NCBI GenBank assembly: GCA_039720395.1
Contig: CM077827.1
Location: forward strand, 7,293,991-7,357,990
DNA: 64,000 bases
Reading direction: 5' to 3'
Source: Liquidambar formosana
Lineage: Eukaryota; Streptophyta; Magnoliopsida; Saxifragales; Altingiaceae
Below the pieces are notes generated by a model. It did no database searches, was not told the origin of the DNA, and was given only the letters and a program-made list of their open reading frames with translations. The position numbers and the translations under genes were made by a program. Shown here piece by piece: positions 1 through 11,237 of the stretch; positions within the stretch are counted from its first letter, which is position 1, and every line of letters starts with the position of its first letter.

Positions 1-99
1 ACACTTTCCTCTACTAGTGTATTTAGGAGGATAAGGTTGTGAGACCCACTAATATGATTACAACCTTACCCTCCCAAATACACTAGTAGGGCAAAGTGT
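1..99. repeat. Foldback MITE
   Basis: Bases 1-40 are repeated in inverted orientation at 60-99 with few mismatches; both arms contain TACTAGTGTATTT and AAGGTTGT. The spacer is about 19 bp. It has no coding capacity. The left edge coincides with the window start, so the true element may extend further and no TSD can be assessed. Confidence 0.75.
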
Positions 100-894
100 A
101 AGGCAAAAGTGTGGGGCAAGGTAGCATTACCCTTCTAATTATTATGCCTTGGACCCCAACATGACCTTTTAACACGACAATCCAAGATTTGACCTATTTT
201 AATTTTTTGGCAACATGAATAAGAAATTTATTACATCAACTAATATCTATACTACAACTTGAATCTAGAACCTCCACTGTAAAGAGGTGAGAAGTGCTAC
301 TAGCCTAATAGGCCACAAAGCCATTGACAACCCATTTTAGGATCCCTCCATTCCACAAAAATAGACCAAGTTTGACAAAACATGCAGTTTTAAAGAGTTA
401 TCATCTCATTGACTTCTCATTTATTAAATTCCATATTTTCAAAAGTATTCTCTTCTACTAATTGTTATTGGGTTGTGTGAAAAGTAATTCTTGAGATAAG
501 AAAGGGTAGTATAGGAACATATATCCAAAAGAAAATATGATTTAACATTTCAAAATGACTTACTCTGTAATATTTGAAGACGAAAAGAATTGTTGCAAAA
601 ATGGTCTATCTTTATGGGACTGAGGGAGTACTATTATTATACTATTTCTTATTATCTCATGAAATACTATGTAATTTAGGACAACCATGCTGAAATTAGA
701 CTTTTGATTGATTATCATGTTTCATATATCCTGGTATTCGGTTTCATTCTTTTATTATAATTATTCTTATGCTTTAGACCCTAACATGACCTTTAAATTA
801 ACAACCCATGCATGGTTTGGCCTATTATACTATCTTTCTCTATCTCATGATCAAAATGCCAATAAATGAGCTATATGAGATAGAACAAGGATCC
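100..894. other. AT-rich intergenic DNA with a Stowaway end remnant
   Basis: No gene is visible. At about 596-632 a stretch ending GACTGAGGGAGTA resembles one terminus of a Stowaway-type MITE without its partner. The phrase around 145-175 about TTATGCCTTGGACCCCAAC recurs at 31411 and 34530, so part of this DNA belongs to a local repeat family. Confidence 0.5.
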
Positions 895-1019
895 TCTCCA
901 TGGTAATGGACGGTCCATTGAAATATGAACTATTCATACCATATATGTCCCACATGTTTTGGTGGATTCCACATAGTATGAACAGTCCAAATTTCATTGG
1001 ACCGTCCATTAAATGGAGA
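895..1019. repeat. Foldback MITE, 125 bp
   Basis: The arms starting TCTCCATGGTAATGGACGG (895) and ending CCGTCCATTAAATGGAGA (1019) are inverted repeats of about 45 bp that also share TATGAAC. This is a non-coding hairpin element typical of plant MITEs. No convincing TSD was found. Confidence 0.8.
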
Positions 1020-1225
1020 ATATCTTCCCTGTGAGATGGGGCCAGTTAGTATTCAACTACCATCCATTTTAAACCAAAAAAAAAAAAAAAGAAAACAAAA
1101 GAGATCGACATACTATGTATAATATATATAAATATATATAGCTCATGAAATACGTCAGCCATGCTAAAATCAGATTTTTGATTGATTGTGATGTTTTATT
1201 TAACTTGTGATTCTGTTTTCTACTT

Positions 1226-2062
1226 CTAAGACTCCTTCTAAAAGGCAGAATGCCTCCTCGGCACAGTTCACCCTTTAGTTCATTTTGAACAGTAAATGAA
1301 AACATGGTTTTCTTTTGAACAAAACGGCATTGGTTTTTTTTTTTCCAAACATACTGGGCTGCCAAAATGATGTCGTTTAAGCACATTTACGAGTGGGAAC
1401 GGCATCATTTTGGGTTGATTTTGTTTGTAGCCCATGTGATTCATCGGGTGGAATGTTTTTACATCAGTTAAACGATGGCGTTTTAGTGGTTTTTTGGGTG
1501 TGATCCACACACATGCCATGTGATGCGTCACTTGGTGTGCCCGGTGGAGTGTCAAAGTGGTGCCGTTTTGGTGCCCTTTTAAGCCAAAACAAGATCGTTT
1601 TATGGACTTGCGATTCACTAGGGAAGCATAATTGTGAAGCTTTTCAGTATAAAATGTACCTACCCCATGTTATGCGTCGTTTGCTGTGCACTCCTAGCAA
1701 TCGGAGATTTCATATGGTCTTTACATCTTTGTACTGGTGAAGTTGACGGATGGCTGCGATGGGAATTGTTGTCGCACTGTTGTACCAAGTTTCATGGTTC
1801 AGAAGATAAATTCTTTAGGGCTTTTCTTTTGGGGTTTGTATTTGGTTATTTGCTTTTCTTGGTTTGGCAATAGTTGTATTTCTTCGCTTGGCGATTGGGT
1901 ATGATTTTCCCCCATCTGTTTGGAGTTTATTGATTAGAGTTTATTGATTTATATGCTGTTTTTTAAATGCTTGAGTCTTTATTTCCCCTGTTCAATTTAT
2001 CGTTTGGTATGAATCTTCTAGATGTCTTGACCGATTATATTGTGTTTAGGGTTTAATGCTTA
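1226..2062. repeat. Dispersed direct repeat, copy 1
   Basis: This block aligns by eye with 3315-4235 over most of its length. Shared landmarks are CTCCTTYTAAAAGRYAGAAT, CCTCCTCGGCACWGTTCACC, ATGATGTCGTTTAAGCACAT and TTATATTGTGTTTAGG. Divergence is moderate. It carries no ORF with a recognisable product; short open frames in it are interrupted and not conserved between the copies. A further short trace starts near 5186. Confidence 0.7.
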
Positions 2063-2470
2063 ATCGTGCATCTTTAAATCCTTCTTTGACTCATGAGGTT
2101 TGTCCTATTTAGGGTTTAATGGTTAATAGTTTATCGGAGAGAAAATACATGTAAGTTGGATTTAGATTTATGCACTTTGATAATATAAATGTAAGTTTGA
2201 TTTAGATTTATGTACTTTTATAGTTTAACCGTGCATCTTTAAATCGTTCTTTGAGTCATGAGGTTTGTCCTATTTAGGGTTTAATGGTCAATAGTTTATC
2301 GGAGAGAAAATACATGTAAGTTTGATTTAGATTTATGTACTTTGATAATATACATGTAGGTTTGATTTAGATTTATGTGCTTTTATGTTTGTAAGTTTGT
2401 TTTAGATTTATGTACTTTGATAATATACATGTAAGTTTGATTTAGATTTATGCACTTTTATAATATCTAA
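2040..2470. repeat. Minisatellite, about 45-bp unit within a 175-bp duplication
   Basis: The phrase GTTTGATTTAGATTTATG followed by TACTTTGATAATATA recurs about five times. A larger block (GAGGTTTGTCCTATTTAGGG to AGAAAATACATGTAAG) occurs at about 2094-2156 and again at about 2260-2320. It is a simple tandem amplification in AT-rich DNA. Confidence 0.75.
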
Positions 2471-3314
2471 AGGGGGAAAAAAACTTCTGTATTTTTATTT
2501 TTATTTTTTTGGTTAGATTTATGTACTTTAGTATGAGAGGGGGAAAAAAGTTTCGTGCTTTTTTTTTTTTTTTTTTGTTATAAAAAAATAGTAAGAAATA
2601 AGAGAATAATAAATGAATAAATGAGAGAAGACAAATATGTACAATGAATAGCAAAAAAAAAAAAAAAAAAAACTGAGCAACGTAGGTTATTATTATGTGA
2701 TGATTGCATATAGTATATGGGTCTTTAAGAGAAAACAGGAGAATAAAAGAGGAAGAAAGGGAAAACAATGGATAGTAAGGTAAGGGAATAATAGACAAGT
2801 ATTTTATTTTACTTTATTTTTTTGGGGGGTGGCGGTTGTTGTTTGGTTGATAGGATTAAAACTATTGGTTTTTTAGATCCCTTACAATCTAAGAGTTAAA
2901 ACATTTTTTGTCCTACTTTTAGGTTTCATAGTAAGGGAAGGGGCTTTCAGTTTATAGTTTCTCCTTTTTTGTTTTGCTTAACTTATTATTGCGTGATAAT
3001 TACGTGTTGCAAATGGGGTTTAGAGCATGGTTGTGTGCAAAGGATGCATATGTAAGGTGAACGAAGGGAAGTAAAAAGGAAGGAAAAGGATAGAAAGAAC
3101 AGTTGACTAAGGCGAAAGTATAAATGTTTTTTCCTTTGTTTTTATTTGTATTATACGGGGAGTTTTCCAATATGTGGGAATAGGGAATTTGATTTTCTTT
3201 ATAGGTTTGATATACCTTGTGAACTTGCTTGTTATTGTGTGATAATTGTTTGCTACATATGGGGTTATTCTATTTATTTATTTATTTTTTCCTTGCAAAC
3301 AAAATATATTTAAT
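2471..3314. other. Low-complexity AT-rich spacer
   Basis: Poly-T and poly-A runs dominate. The open frame on the minus strand at 2448-2798 is made of homopolymer codons and is not credible as a gene. Confidence 0.5.
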
Positions 3315-4235
3315 CTAAGGCTCCTTTTAAAAGATAGAATACCTCCTCGGCACTGTTCACCCTTTGGTTAATTTTGAACAGTAAATCAAAATGCAGTTTT
3401 CTTTTAAACAAAATGGCGCTGGCTTCCCTTCCAAGCACGCTGGGCTGCCAAAATGATGTCGTTTAAGCACATTCTCAAGTAGAAACGGCGTTGTTTTGGG
3501 TTGATTTTGTTTGTGACCCATGTGTTTCATCAGGTGGAGTGTCATCTGATCAATAAAATGGCACTGTTTTACGACGAAGCCGTACAAGGCCTATATGATT
3601 TGTTGGGGACAGTATTTTTGCATCAGTTAAATGGTGGCATTTTAGTGGTTTTTTTTGGTGTGATCTATACATATGCCATGTGATACGTTATTTGGTGTGC
3701 TCGGTGAAGCGTCAAAATGGCGCCGTTTCAGTGCCCTTTAAGCTAGAACGAGGTCATTTTTTGGTTATATTGGCTGGGATTCATATAGGGGCGATGTGAT
3801 TCATTGGGGGAAGTGTATTTGCATCAGTGAGAGGGGAGTGTTTGTTAGGGTTTGGAGTGTAAAACTTACCTATGCCATGTGATGCGTCATTCGGTGTGCA
3901 CCCCTATCAGCTGGAGCTTGTATCTGGTCTTGACACCTTTGTACCGGTAAGGTTGACGGACGGTTGTGATGGCAGCTGCTGTCGCACCATTGTATGAGGG
4001 TCTGTGGTTGGGAAGATAAGTTCTTTGCGCTCATTTTTTTGGGGTTTGTATGTATTTCATTCTTTGCTTTGCTTGGTTTGACGATCATATATGATTTTCC
4101 CCCCTTCTATGTAGAGTTTATTGTTTTATGGTGCTTTTTTAATGGATGAATTCTTCTTTTCCGTCCTCGATTTATGGTTTGTTATGATTCTTTTGGATGT
4201 GTTCACCAATTATATTGTGTTTAGGATGCAATGGT
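3315..4235. repeat. Dispersed direct repeat, copy 2
   Basis: Partner of 1226-2062 with the same order of landmarks. The copies differ by substitutions and by an insertion of about 80 bp around 3545-3620. Confidence 0.7.
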
Positions 4236-6840
4236 TATTGGTGTGAAAAACCCTGAATTGAATATGCCTTCTAGCCCACCCAAATCTCTTCACAACCAAA
4301 CACATGAATGAACACTAAATTGAAAGTGAAAGTGAAAGAATGGAAATAAAAAATTTTGAAAGGCTATGGCAAACAGAGAGAGAGGCAAACAGAGAGAAAG
4401 GCAAACACAGAGAGAGATAACTTGTGTGTGTGTGTGTGTAAACATGGAGTGAGAGAGTGTGGGAGAGAATTAGAGTGAACTTTCTCAAGAAGAAATACAT
4501 CAATCCCACCAAACTTAGAAGCGGATCTACAGTTGTGCACATATGCACATGTGCAAAGGTTGAATATGCAACCCCAATTACTTTTCCCTTCTTAGGTTGC
4601 TTTTTGGTATCATTTTGCTTTTCCTTTCTTTATTTTTGTTGTTCTCCTTTAGTTATTTAGATTCATTTGTTTAAACACTATTCATTGTTGTGTCTATTTA
4701 GCTATTCGATAGTGTCGAGTTTTGCCAAATGTTGGTCTAAAGCAAACTGTTTGATAAAAAACTCCAATGAAGCCTTATGGGAAATACCCTTGTAAATGAT
4801 TACTTTGTTAGCTATGACCCCCCCCCCCTTTTTTAAAGAATAGGTTTGTGGTTTTGTTTTTTGGTTTCATTCTTTCAACCTATTACTTTTTTGGGATTTT
4901 TTTGGCAATTTACACTGATGAATAATGCCCGTTTAATGCATGAGTTGCTGTTTTTTTGCTAGTAGGTTTGAGAGTTGTTGGAAAAAGTATACTTCTGATT
5001 GTGATAGATGCTAAAAAATTTGCTATTAAAAGGATATACTTGCATATATTAGGCAAATGATTTTGGGGTGAAAAAAAAAAAAAAACTTATATATATATAT
5101 AGTTTTATTTCTAAGTGGAATTAAGGTGTTTGGAATCAGCGAGTGGGGAAAAGAGCACATCTTTCACTTATAATGTATTTTTAGTCTAAGACACCTTCTA
5201 AAAGACAGAGGAATTGAAGTACCACAATAGACGAAAGAGATGGAAGGGACAGGGGAGTAAGACAAATGGATAAACGTTTTTTTTATAATAAAAAAAATTA
5301 TCCCGGGAGTTTTTAAGCTACTGGGTTAGGGGAAGTGCATTTCGTTTATAGGTTAGGAGCACTCTTTGATGTAGGTTATTATTCCATGTTCATTCTGTGT
5401 TGCATATAAGGTGCTTCTGTCTATTTGCCATTTTTTTAAAATTTTTTTTTTTTACTTTTTAAAATACTTCATCGCAGAAGAAAATACATGTTCGTTTAAT
5501 TTAGAATTATGTGATTTGCCAAGGAAAAAAAAAAGGGGCCATTTACAATCTTTTCCTGTTATAAAATTGAGAGAGAAATAAAGGGAAAAAAGGTATAAAT
5601 CAAAGAAGATGACTATGCATAATTAAGCTGCCCCAGGAGGGGGGCTGGGGCAGGGGCATCGATATTATTGTGTAATGATTGTGTTTTGTGTATGGGTCTC
5701 TAAGAGAAAGGGAAGGACAAAAAGAAGAACAGAATGAAAACAAGCGACTGTAAATTGACACAATAATATAATTTTTACCCTCCCTTTTAAATCGATCAAT
5801 TTATTTGGTTTGTAGGATTAACGATGTTGGTTTCGTGGATGACTTGCTGTTTAGGACTTTAAAGAAAAATTTTATTTTGATTTTGAATTCTTGATTTCTT
5901 CTCCCTGTTTCTTACGTGCAAAAATTGCACAAACACTACTATTTCATTGATGTGAAAAACTTCGTTGTATGAATTGCATAATCCATATACGGATTCACCC
6001 TAAAATGGTGTTGTTTCTCTAATGCAAAAACACTACCCCCCCCATGATTAATCACATGAGTAGCATATGAATTGGGCCCAAAATGGCACCGTTTCTGGCG
6101 TTGACTGATATTGATAGCTTAATGCCTCGTTAAGTAGTATAGCAATCCCGAAGGCTTAACTGAGGGATGATGCTTTTGTAAAGATTTATTTTTGCAACGC
6201 AAGCAATAGGATTTGCAACTATATAATAAATTTGTGCTATGAATTGATTTGTTGGCTTTTTATATAGTATGGCAATTCTGATGGCTTGTGTAAAGAATGT
6301 TGTTACTGTCAACCTTCATTTCCTTACTACAAATGCAACAGAATTTGTAACTATAAAATTAGCCCTTCAATTTTGGGTTGGCTTCTGGCTATGATGATCT
6401 TTAGGAGTTTAGAATAATGCTATGTTGGTTTCAGCTAGCTCATCACCTGGCGACTCTAATGGCCTATTTCAAGATTTGTCATTTCTATTGTATTCTTACC
6501 TTTATTGTTGTTTTTAAAGTTTTTTTATTTTTATTTTTTTAATATTTTAAAAAGGAGGCGACCTATTGCTTTAGATGTTGTTAGCTGATGTATCTAAATT
6601 AGCTCCCGAACAACCTAAGCCTTCATCTTTTTTTTCCTTCATAAAAATTTGGAAGGGAATTAAATTTTTTTTTTTTGACCACTCTGTAGTTGGAATGGAA
6701 AGGTTGGTTGCTTGCCTTGAGGTTGTTTAACTCATGATTTTAGTTCATCTTGGGTCATAAAGGATTGATTTTTTAACGTTCAATTTGCCATTTTCCAGTA
6801 TTAATTTATTTGTTAACAATAAGAGCTATCTTAAACTTAC
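4236..6840. other. Intergenic, simple repeats only
   Basis: No gene is supported. It holds a GGCAAACAGAGAGA minisatellite (about 4365-4415), a (GT)n run near 4425-4438, a C/T homopolymer run near 4809, and poly-A and TA runs near 5070-5100. Coding-like texture is absent. Confidence 0.5.
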
Positions 6841-7310
6841 AGATGTTGTAGTTTAACAACCTAGATGTTGAAGCTTTGGCAAAATGTACCTCTATCATTG
6901 CCATCTTTTATTAGATGGAGTTTATACATTCATCGGATTTAAATTTACTATCCGCATGTATCTACTTCCTAGATTTTTATTCCAGGTATAATTCTTTATA
7001 TATACTTTTTCTGTTATTGGATGTTAATTACTTATCATTTCGATGTCCTTTAAATGCTTGTGGATATGATTGAAACACTGAATACTATTACACTACCCTC
7101 ACAATTTCGCTACTACAATGTAACTTGCATCAAATTTGTTTTACATTACATTGTATATAATTGAAGGGTTCCTTATAAACTCTATTTTCCTTGTTATGTA
7201 TTGCTGATAAATATAAGCATTCTCTCCCTATTATCCAACAAAATCTTGTTTTCCCTAAATATGAATAAAAGTTTCCTTTCATAACCATCTGTGTTTTATT
7301 CGTTTTTCAG

Positions 7311-7501
7311 CCATTTAATTGGGGTTTTGGAAAAACATACATCTATCAATGTCGTGGTTTTTCAGAAACCCTTGAATTGCATCATTGCCCTCCAGAGTCA
7401 TATGACGTTTATGTTACAGCAGAGGTACCATCTAAAATACTGCCTCGCTTACACTCAGCACTTGAGAGGCATATAATGCACGAGCCATATGATTTCGTCA
7501 A
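7311..7501 (+). pseudogene. Unrecognised exon-like module (unit A)
   Basis: The stretch is bounded by a good 3' splice site (pyrimidine-rich, ending TTTTTCAG at 7310) and a consensus 5' splice site (GTAAGT at 7502). Read from 7311 in frame it is open and begins PFNWGFGKTYIYQCRGFSE, about 63 residues. Unit B (from about 8241, PLDWDSGKTYISPCHVFLEN) and unit C (from about 9448, TLD-stop-DSKKAYIYDCHGFS) align in the same phase, but their acceptors end CAA instead of CAG. The GKT is not a Walker A motif because the upstream glycine is missing. I do not recognise the family. Either a decayed gene with a repeated exon or an unknown repeat would fit. Confidence 0.4.
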
Positions 7502-7651
7502 CAAGATCTTGTAAGTGAAGAGAGCAGCTGAAAGACAAGAGATGGCTGTGTATCTTGCAATGTACAAGAATGACGTTGGGAAAGGAGTACCACGGGTGAA
7601 AAAAAAAAACCACATATACACACCCCAACGAATCACATGGGATGCGTGCAG
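7502..7651 (+). pseudogene. Possible exon continuation, charged
   Basis: Directly after the 7502 donor the same frame, apart from one TAA, stays open for about 48 codons. It is rich in Lys and Arg (it includes AAERQEMAVYLAMYKNDVGK) and ends at GCGTGCAG followed by GTAAAC at 7652, a plausible donor. It may be a retained continuation of the preceding exon. No family is recognised. Confidence 0.25.
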
Positions 7652-8240
7652 GTAAACAAAATCCTTTGTTTCTTCATTGCTTTGTATTCTAATTGTAATT
7701 TATTTTTATATTTTATTAAAAAGTATTTATTAATGATAACAAATATTCTAAACCGTAGCCGTTTTCATGTCTGTCAGCCTGCTTTTCAAGTTCTGGGAAA
7801 GATATGCATCTATCAGTGTTGTCTTTGTTTGATGGAGCTTAAACATTCATCACATTTATGAATACTATCTACATGCAAGGACTTCTAACAATATTCTTCC
7901 TGCATAATTTATCATCTATATTTTTGTTGCTATTATATGTTACTTACTTATCATTTTGATATTCTTTAGATGTTTGTCCATATAGGTTGCATATCGACTA
8001 ATATTACACCGCACCCACATTTTCTCTACATAAAATGTAGCTTGTACTGCGCGTCTTGTAGATTGCATTATCTATAATTGTAACGTTCATTGTAAACTTT
8101 ATGTTTCTTTTCATGTATTGATGCTAAATATATATACTGTTTCTCTATTATCAAACAAGATTTTGATTTTAATACATATCAATAGATGTTTTCCTTCGTC
8201 GCTTATTTTTCTCTTCCCCCCCCATCTCCACCCCTCCTTT

Positions 8241-8566
8241 TGCAACCACTTGACTGGGATTCTGGAAAAACGTATATCTCTCCTTGCCATGTTTTCCTAG
8301 AAAACCAAATTACTGGTTGGTTGAGATTTAACTACATTTATCTCTGGATCGTAATTAGCGAGTGCCAAGATTTGCATATGCACCTGAATCGCATTAATGC
8401 GTTATTAGGCGAGCTTAATGAAATATTGTACATTTATAGTCTATGCCAAATTGCTAATAACATCAACCTTGCATCGTTCCTTGGCAATATTTCTCTCCAT
8501 GAAGAACTTTTGCAAGAAGCGCTAACTAAAAAGCTGAACACCAAAGATTTGTTCATTGGGTATTAA
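8241..8566 (+). pseudogene. Exon-like module (unit B) with open tail
   Basis: Begins PLDWDSGKTYISPC in register with unit A and stays open for about 108 codons to TAA at 8564-8566. After the shared first 30 or so residues the sequence differs from unit A. The residue before the module lacks an AG acceptor (TTTTGCAA), so as a gene it is probably dead. The tail has leucine- and asparagine-rich helix-like composition. No domain is recognised. Confidence 0.3.
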
Positions 8567-9447
8567 ATTTATTACTCGGTATTGAGTTGCATTTATTTTG
8601 AAGGTCACTATATATTACTTGATTTTATTATGAGAAATTTACTATTTACCTACTTTATTTCATTCTAATTATTTCTTTCATTTTATTTCACGATTCTAGT
8701 TAACCAAATTTTGCGAGCACTTCAGCCCTACAAAAAAGTTTCGTGCCCCGGATGAAGCAACATGCACTTAATATCCATATATAAGCTGCGTGAACCGTTG
8801 GCTCTGGCATCTACGCAGAAAAAAAAAAACAACGGTCCAAGCAGTTCTTCAAGATTTGTACACAAATAGTGAGTTCGAAGAAGCGTATTTTGTTTACTCA
8901 TGCATACTCCATGTGACTCATTGAATTGCATTCTTTAGTTTCTCACCCATACTTGTCTTTGCTGTGCACTTCTCTTCTATTTTTGTACATAGTATCTTTG
9001 GCCTGTTTTTTATACTTATCAATATGCTTTCAAATTATAAATATTTTTACTTTGCAGACGACTAACATGCTTCAGTTAAATGAAACGTATTGTTAGGCTC
9101 AAGAAGCCCATTCTTCTTGAATCAAAATTGATATATTATATTTATCAACATATGTTTTCCCAAAGATCCCATTTGTACAGCTTGTGTTTACCTAGGCCCT
9201 TACTCATTATACTATGTTTCACTATTTTACAACTTCTTTGTTCCTGGTCGAAAACATACGTTTATCATTGCCATCTTCCATTAGATGGAGCTTATACATT
9301 CATCAGATTTGCGAACACTATGTACACATATCTACTTTTACCATCTCATTAAGGTGTTATTCATTTTATATAGTTTTCTCATTACACTATACATCTTTTA
9401 TGATTTTGATATATATATTTGATGTTTGTTGATATATCACTCTCCTT

Positions 9448-9994
9448 CGCAAACACTTGACTAGGATTCTAAAAAGGCATACATCTATGATTGCCATGGT
9501 TTTTCAAGAAACCGAAATTCTTGGTTGGTTGAGATGCGTCATATATTTCCATGTGAACCCATTGGCCTAATGCTCAAGGATGGAACTAATAAATCTCAAC
9601 ACATTAAACAAGCGGTAACTACACTAGTAACAATAGACTCGCAACCTATGAAGAGGCGATTGCAAGATAGTATCTTGCATTGGAGTTCTGCTCCCGCTAA
9701 AAAGGTTAGCTTCTTGTTGATTTTGTCTTTCTTTTTAAAAATTTATTCGGTTCTTTGGTCTTCCTTTCCTTTTTTTTTTTTTTAATTCACTTTCCTTTTT
9801 TAATTTTGCTTATTTATATATATTTTGGCATTTGGGAGGCGCAACAAGATAAAAGAAAATAAAATTTTGAACCTTTGTATTTTTGCCTTTTTTGGGTTTT
9901 TAATAATTTTCTCTATCTAATTTTGGTTCATCTTTAATGTAGTGTGTGCATAAAATTGCAGCCAAACGATTCTAATGTCCCCATTGGACCATCT
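9448..9994 (+). pseudogene. Exon-like module (unit C) plus possible following exon
   Basis: In register with units A and B, but with a TAG at the fourth codon. After it the frame is open through WLVEMRHIFPCEPIGLMLK and onward to PAKK at about 9702, where GTTAGC could be a donor. A 3' splice site (AAATTGCAG, ending at 9960) would join PNDSNVPIGPSG and a stop. This two-exon reading is inferred, not shown. No family is recognised. Confidence 0.3.
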
Positions 9995-10920
9995 GGATAG
10001 AAGAAACAAGCTGACCTACTTTGGGCTTCCAATTCGTGAGAGCAAAAACCTTGATGATAGTAGGCACAATACAAATCATTTATATAGCTTCAACATGTCC
10101 CGGTTAACAACCACTCGAATTTTCAATATTCCCTTTTATTTCTTATAAAAAAAATGGCATTCTTAAACATTGAAATTCTTGGACATCTTTAAGACTTTTA
10201 ATCCTAAACGGGAGTGTACGTAAGCCATAAATGGAATGCATTTGGGCTATTTGTTCACGATGTAAAGACTTGTTAAATCGGTGTTACATTAATGGTTGAG
10301 TAATCAAAACCTGCACTTCGGATGGGACCCTTTATGTAGTGACCTAAGTTGACAAAATTTTTTGAGCTTGTGGATTTTGGTAATTTCGTATTCTATTTGC
10401 TCTTAATCTCTTTCATAATTTTTTAGTTATTCATTCTTTTTTGCCTTTCTATTGGTCTCTATATACCTCTTTTCACAGTCCGTGTTGAAAATTACCACGC
10501 AACTTATAAATCAGACCGGCTTACTTGTAGGCAAAGCTTGACTTTTGGTGATGCTCCTTTATCGTATTATAATATTTTCATTTTGCTATAGTTTCTTATT
10601 TGCTCTACTTTTCAATAATGAAATTGGCTTGACCACGAAGTTATCGGAATTAATGAATGTTAGTGGATATTCAAAAATGTGCTAAATCAAACTCCAACGA
10701 AATATTAGAAGCGAAATAGGAAGCTCAACTCGTGAATGAAATATTAGAAGTGAAACATGAACCTGGGCTGGCCACTTTCAGCAGCCAAAATTAAAGCAAA
10801 GACCCTTACAAGAGAGATGCCCAGAGGCAGAATAACAAGTGGGCTAAAAAAATGCCAGCCATAAAACAAAGCCTTATTCGATACCTTTGCCAATACATCG
10901 GGTATGTGCCTCGCACGTGC
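9995..10920. other. Spacer upstream of lectin gene 1
   Basis: No gene seen. Near 10690-10765 the phrase ACGAAATATTAGAAGCGAAA is repeated in altered form (GTGAATGAAATATTAGAAGTG). The block starting about 10927 is homologous to lectin promoters further along. Confidence 0.4.
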
Positions 10921-10926
10921 CACCTG

Positions 10927-11237
10927 TGGCTAGTTTATTGAAAAATTGGTCTAGATTGTACTGGGCGGGCCCGAGCATCATTGCTTGTCAAAGAATGCAT
11001 ATGTGTCATTGCTCATTTAAGAATTAGAAGGCTTGTGACATTAAATGAAAGAAAAAGAAAAAGAAAAAGAAAAAGAAAAAGGAAAAGGAAAAGGAAAAGA
11101 ATCAAAAGACTTTTGAGCTACCCAAATCTAACATTTGCTTAGTAGAGGGATTGGAATAAAAGCCCAACTAACCCAACCAACTCATCATCTTATTTAAACC
11201 ACTAAATTAATAAGGAGGAAATAGCACAATTATACAA
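10927..11237 (+). promoter_or_regulatory. Promoter and leader of lectin gene 1
   Basis: It resembles the sequence before the lectin first exons at 32801 and 35411 (AGATTGTAYTGRGCGG, AAGAATGCAT, TTTGCTTAGTAGAGG, CATCATCTTAT). A TATA-like box TATTTAAA is at 11191-11198, only about 40 bp before the ATG, against about 87 bp in the paralogues. A purine tract of AAAAAG and GGAAAA units (11045-11099) is inserted in this copy. Confidence 0.55.

Larger units (their letters stand above)
6845..9510 (+). repeat. Tandem array of diverged ~0.9-kb units
   Basis: Unit A (about 6845-7755) and unit B (about 7756-8660) align along their length: both have a Lys-Tyr/His-Cys-coding stretch, then CTTATCATTTYGAT, then ACTAATATTACAC or AATACTATTACAC, then a second exon-like stretch 430-490 bp later. 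A third, compressed unit (about 9235-9510) shows the same two stretches only about 220 bp apart. The array is old, since indels and substitutions are frequent. It is unlike any transposon family I recognise. The repeated exon-like parts are listed separately. Confidence 0.6.

Noticed and set aside
2448..2798. 116-codon open frame on the minus strand
   Set aside because: Built from poly-A/T runs giving strings of Phe, Leu and Lys; no homologue-like pattern.
7311..7360. GFGKT as a Walker A (helicase or Helitron) motif
   Set aside because: The GxxxxGKT spacing fails: the required upstream glycine is absent in all three copies, and no Walker B or helicase motif follows.
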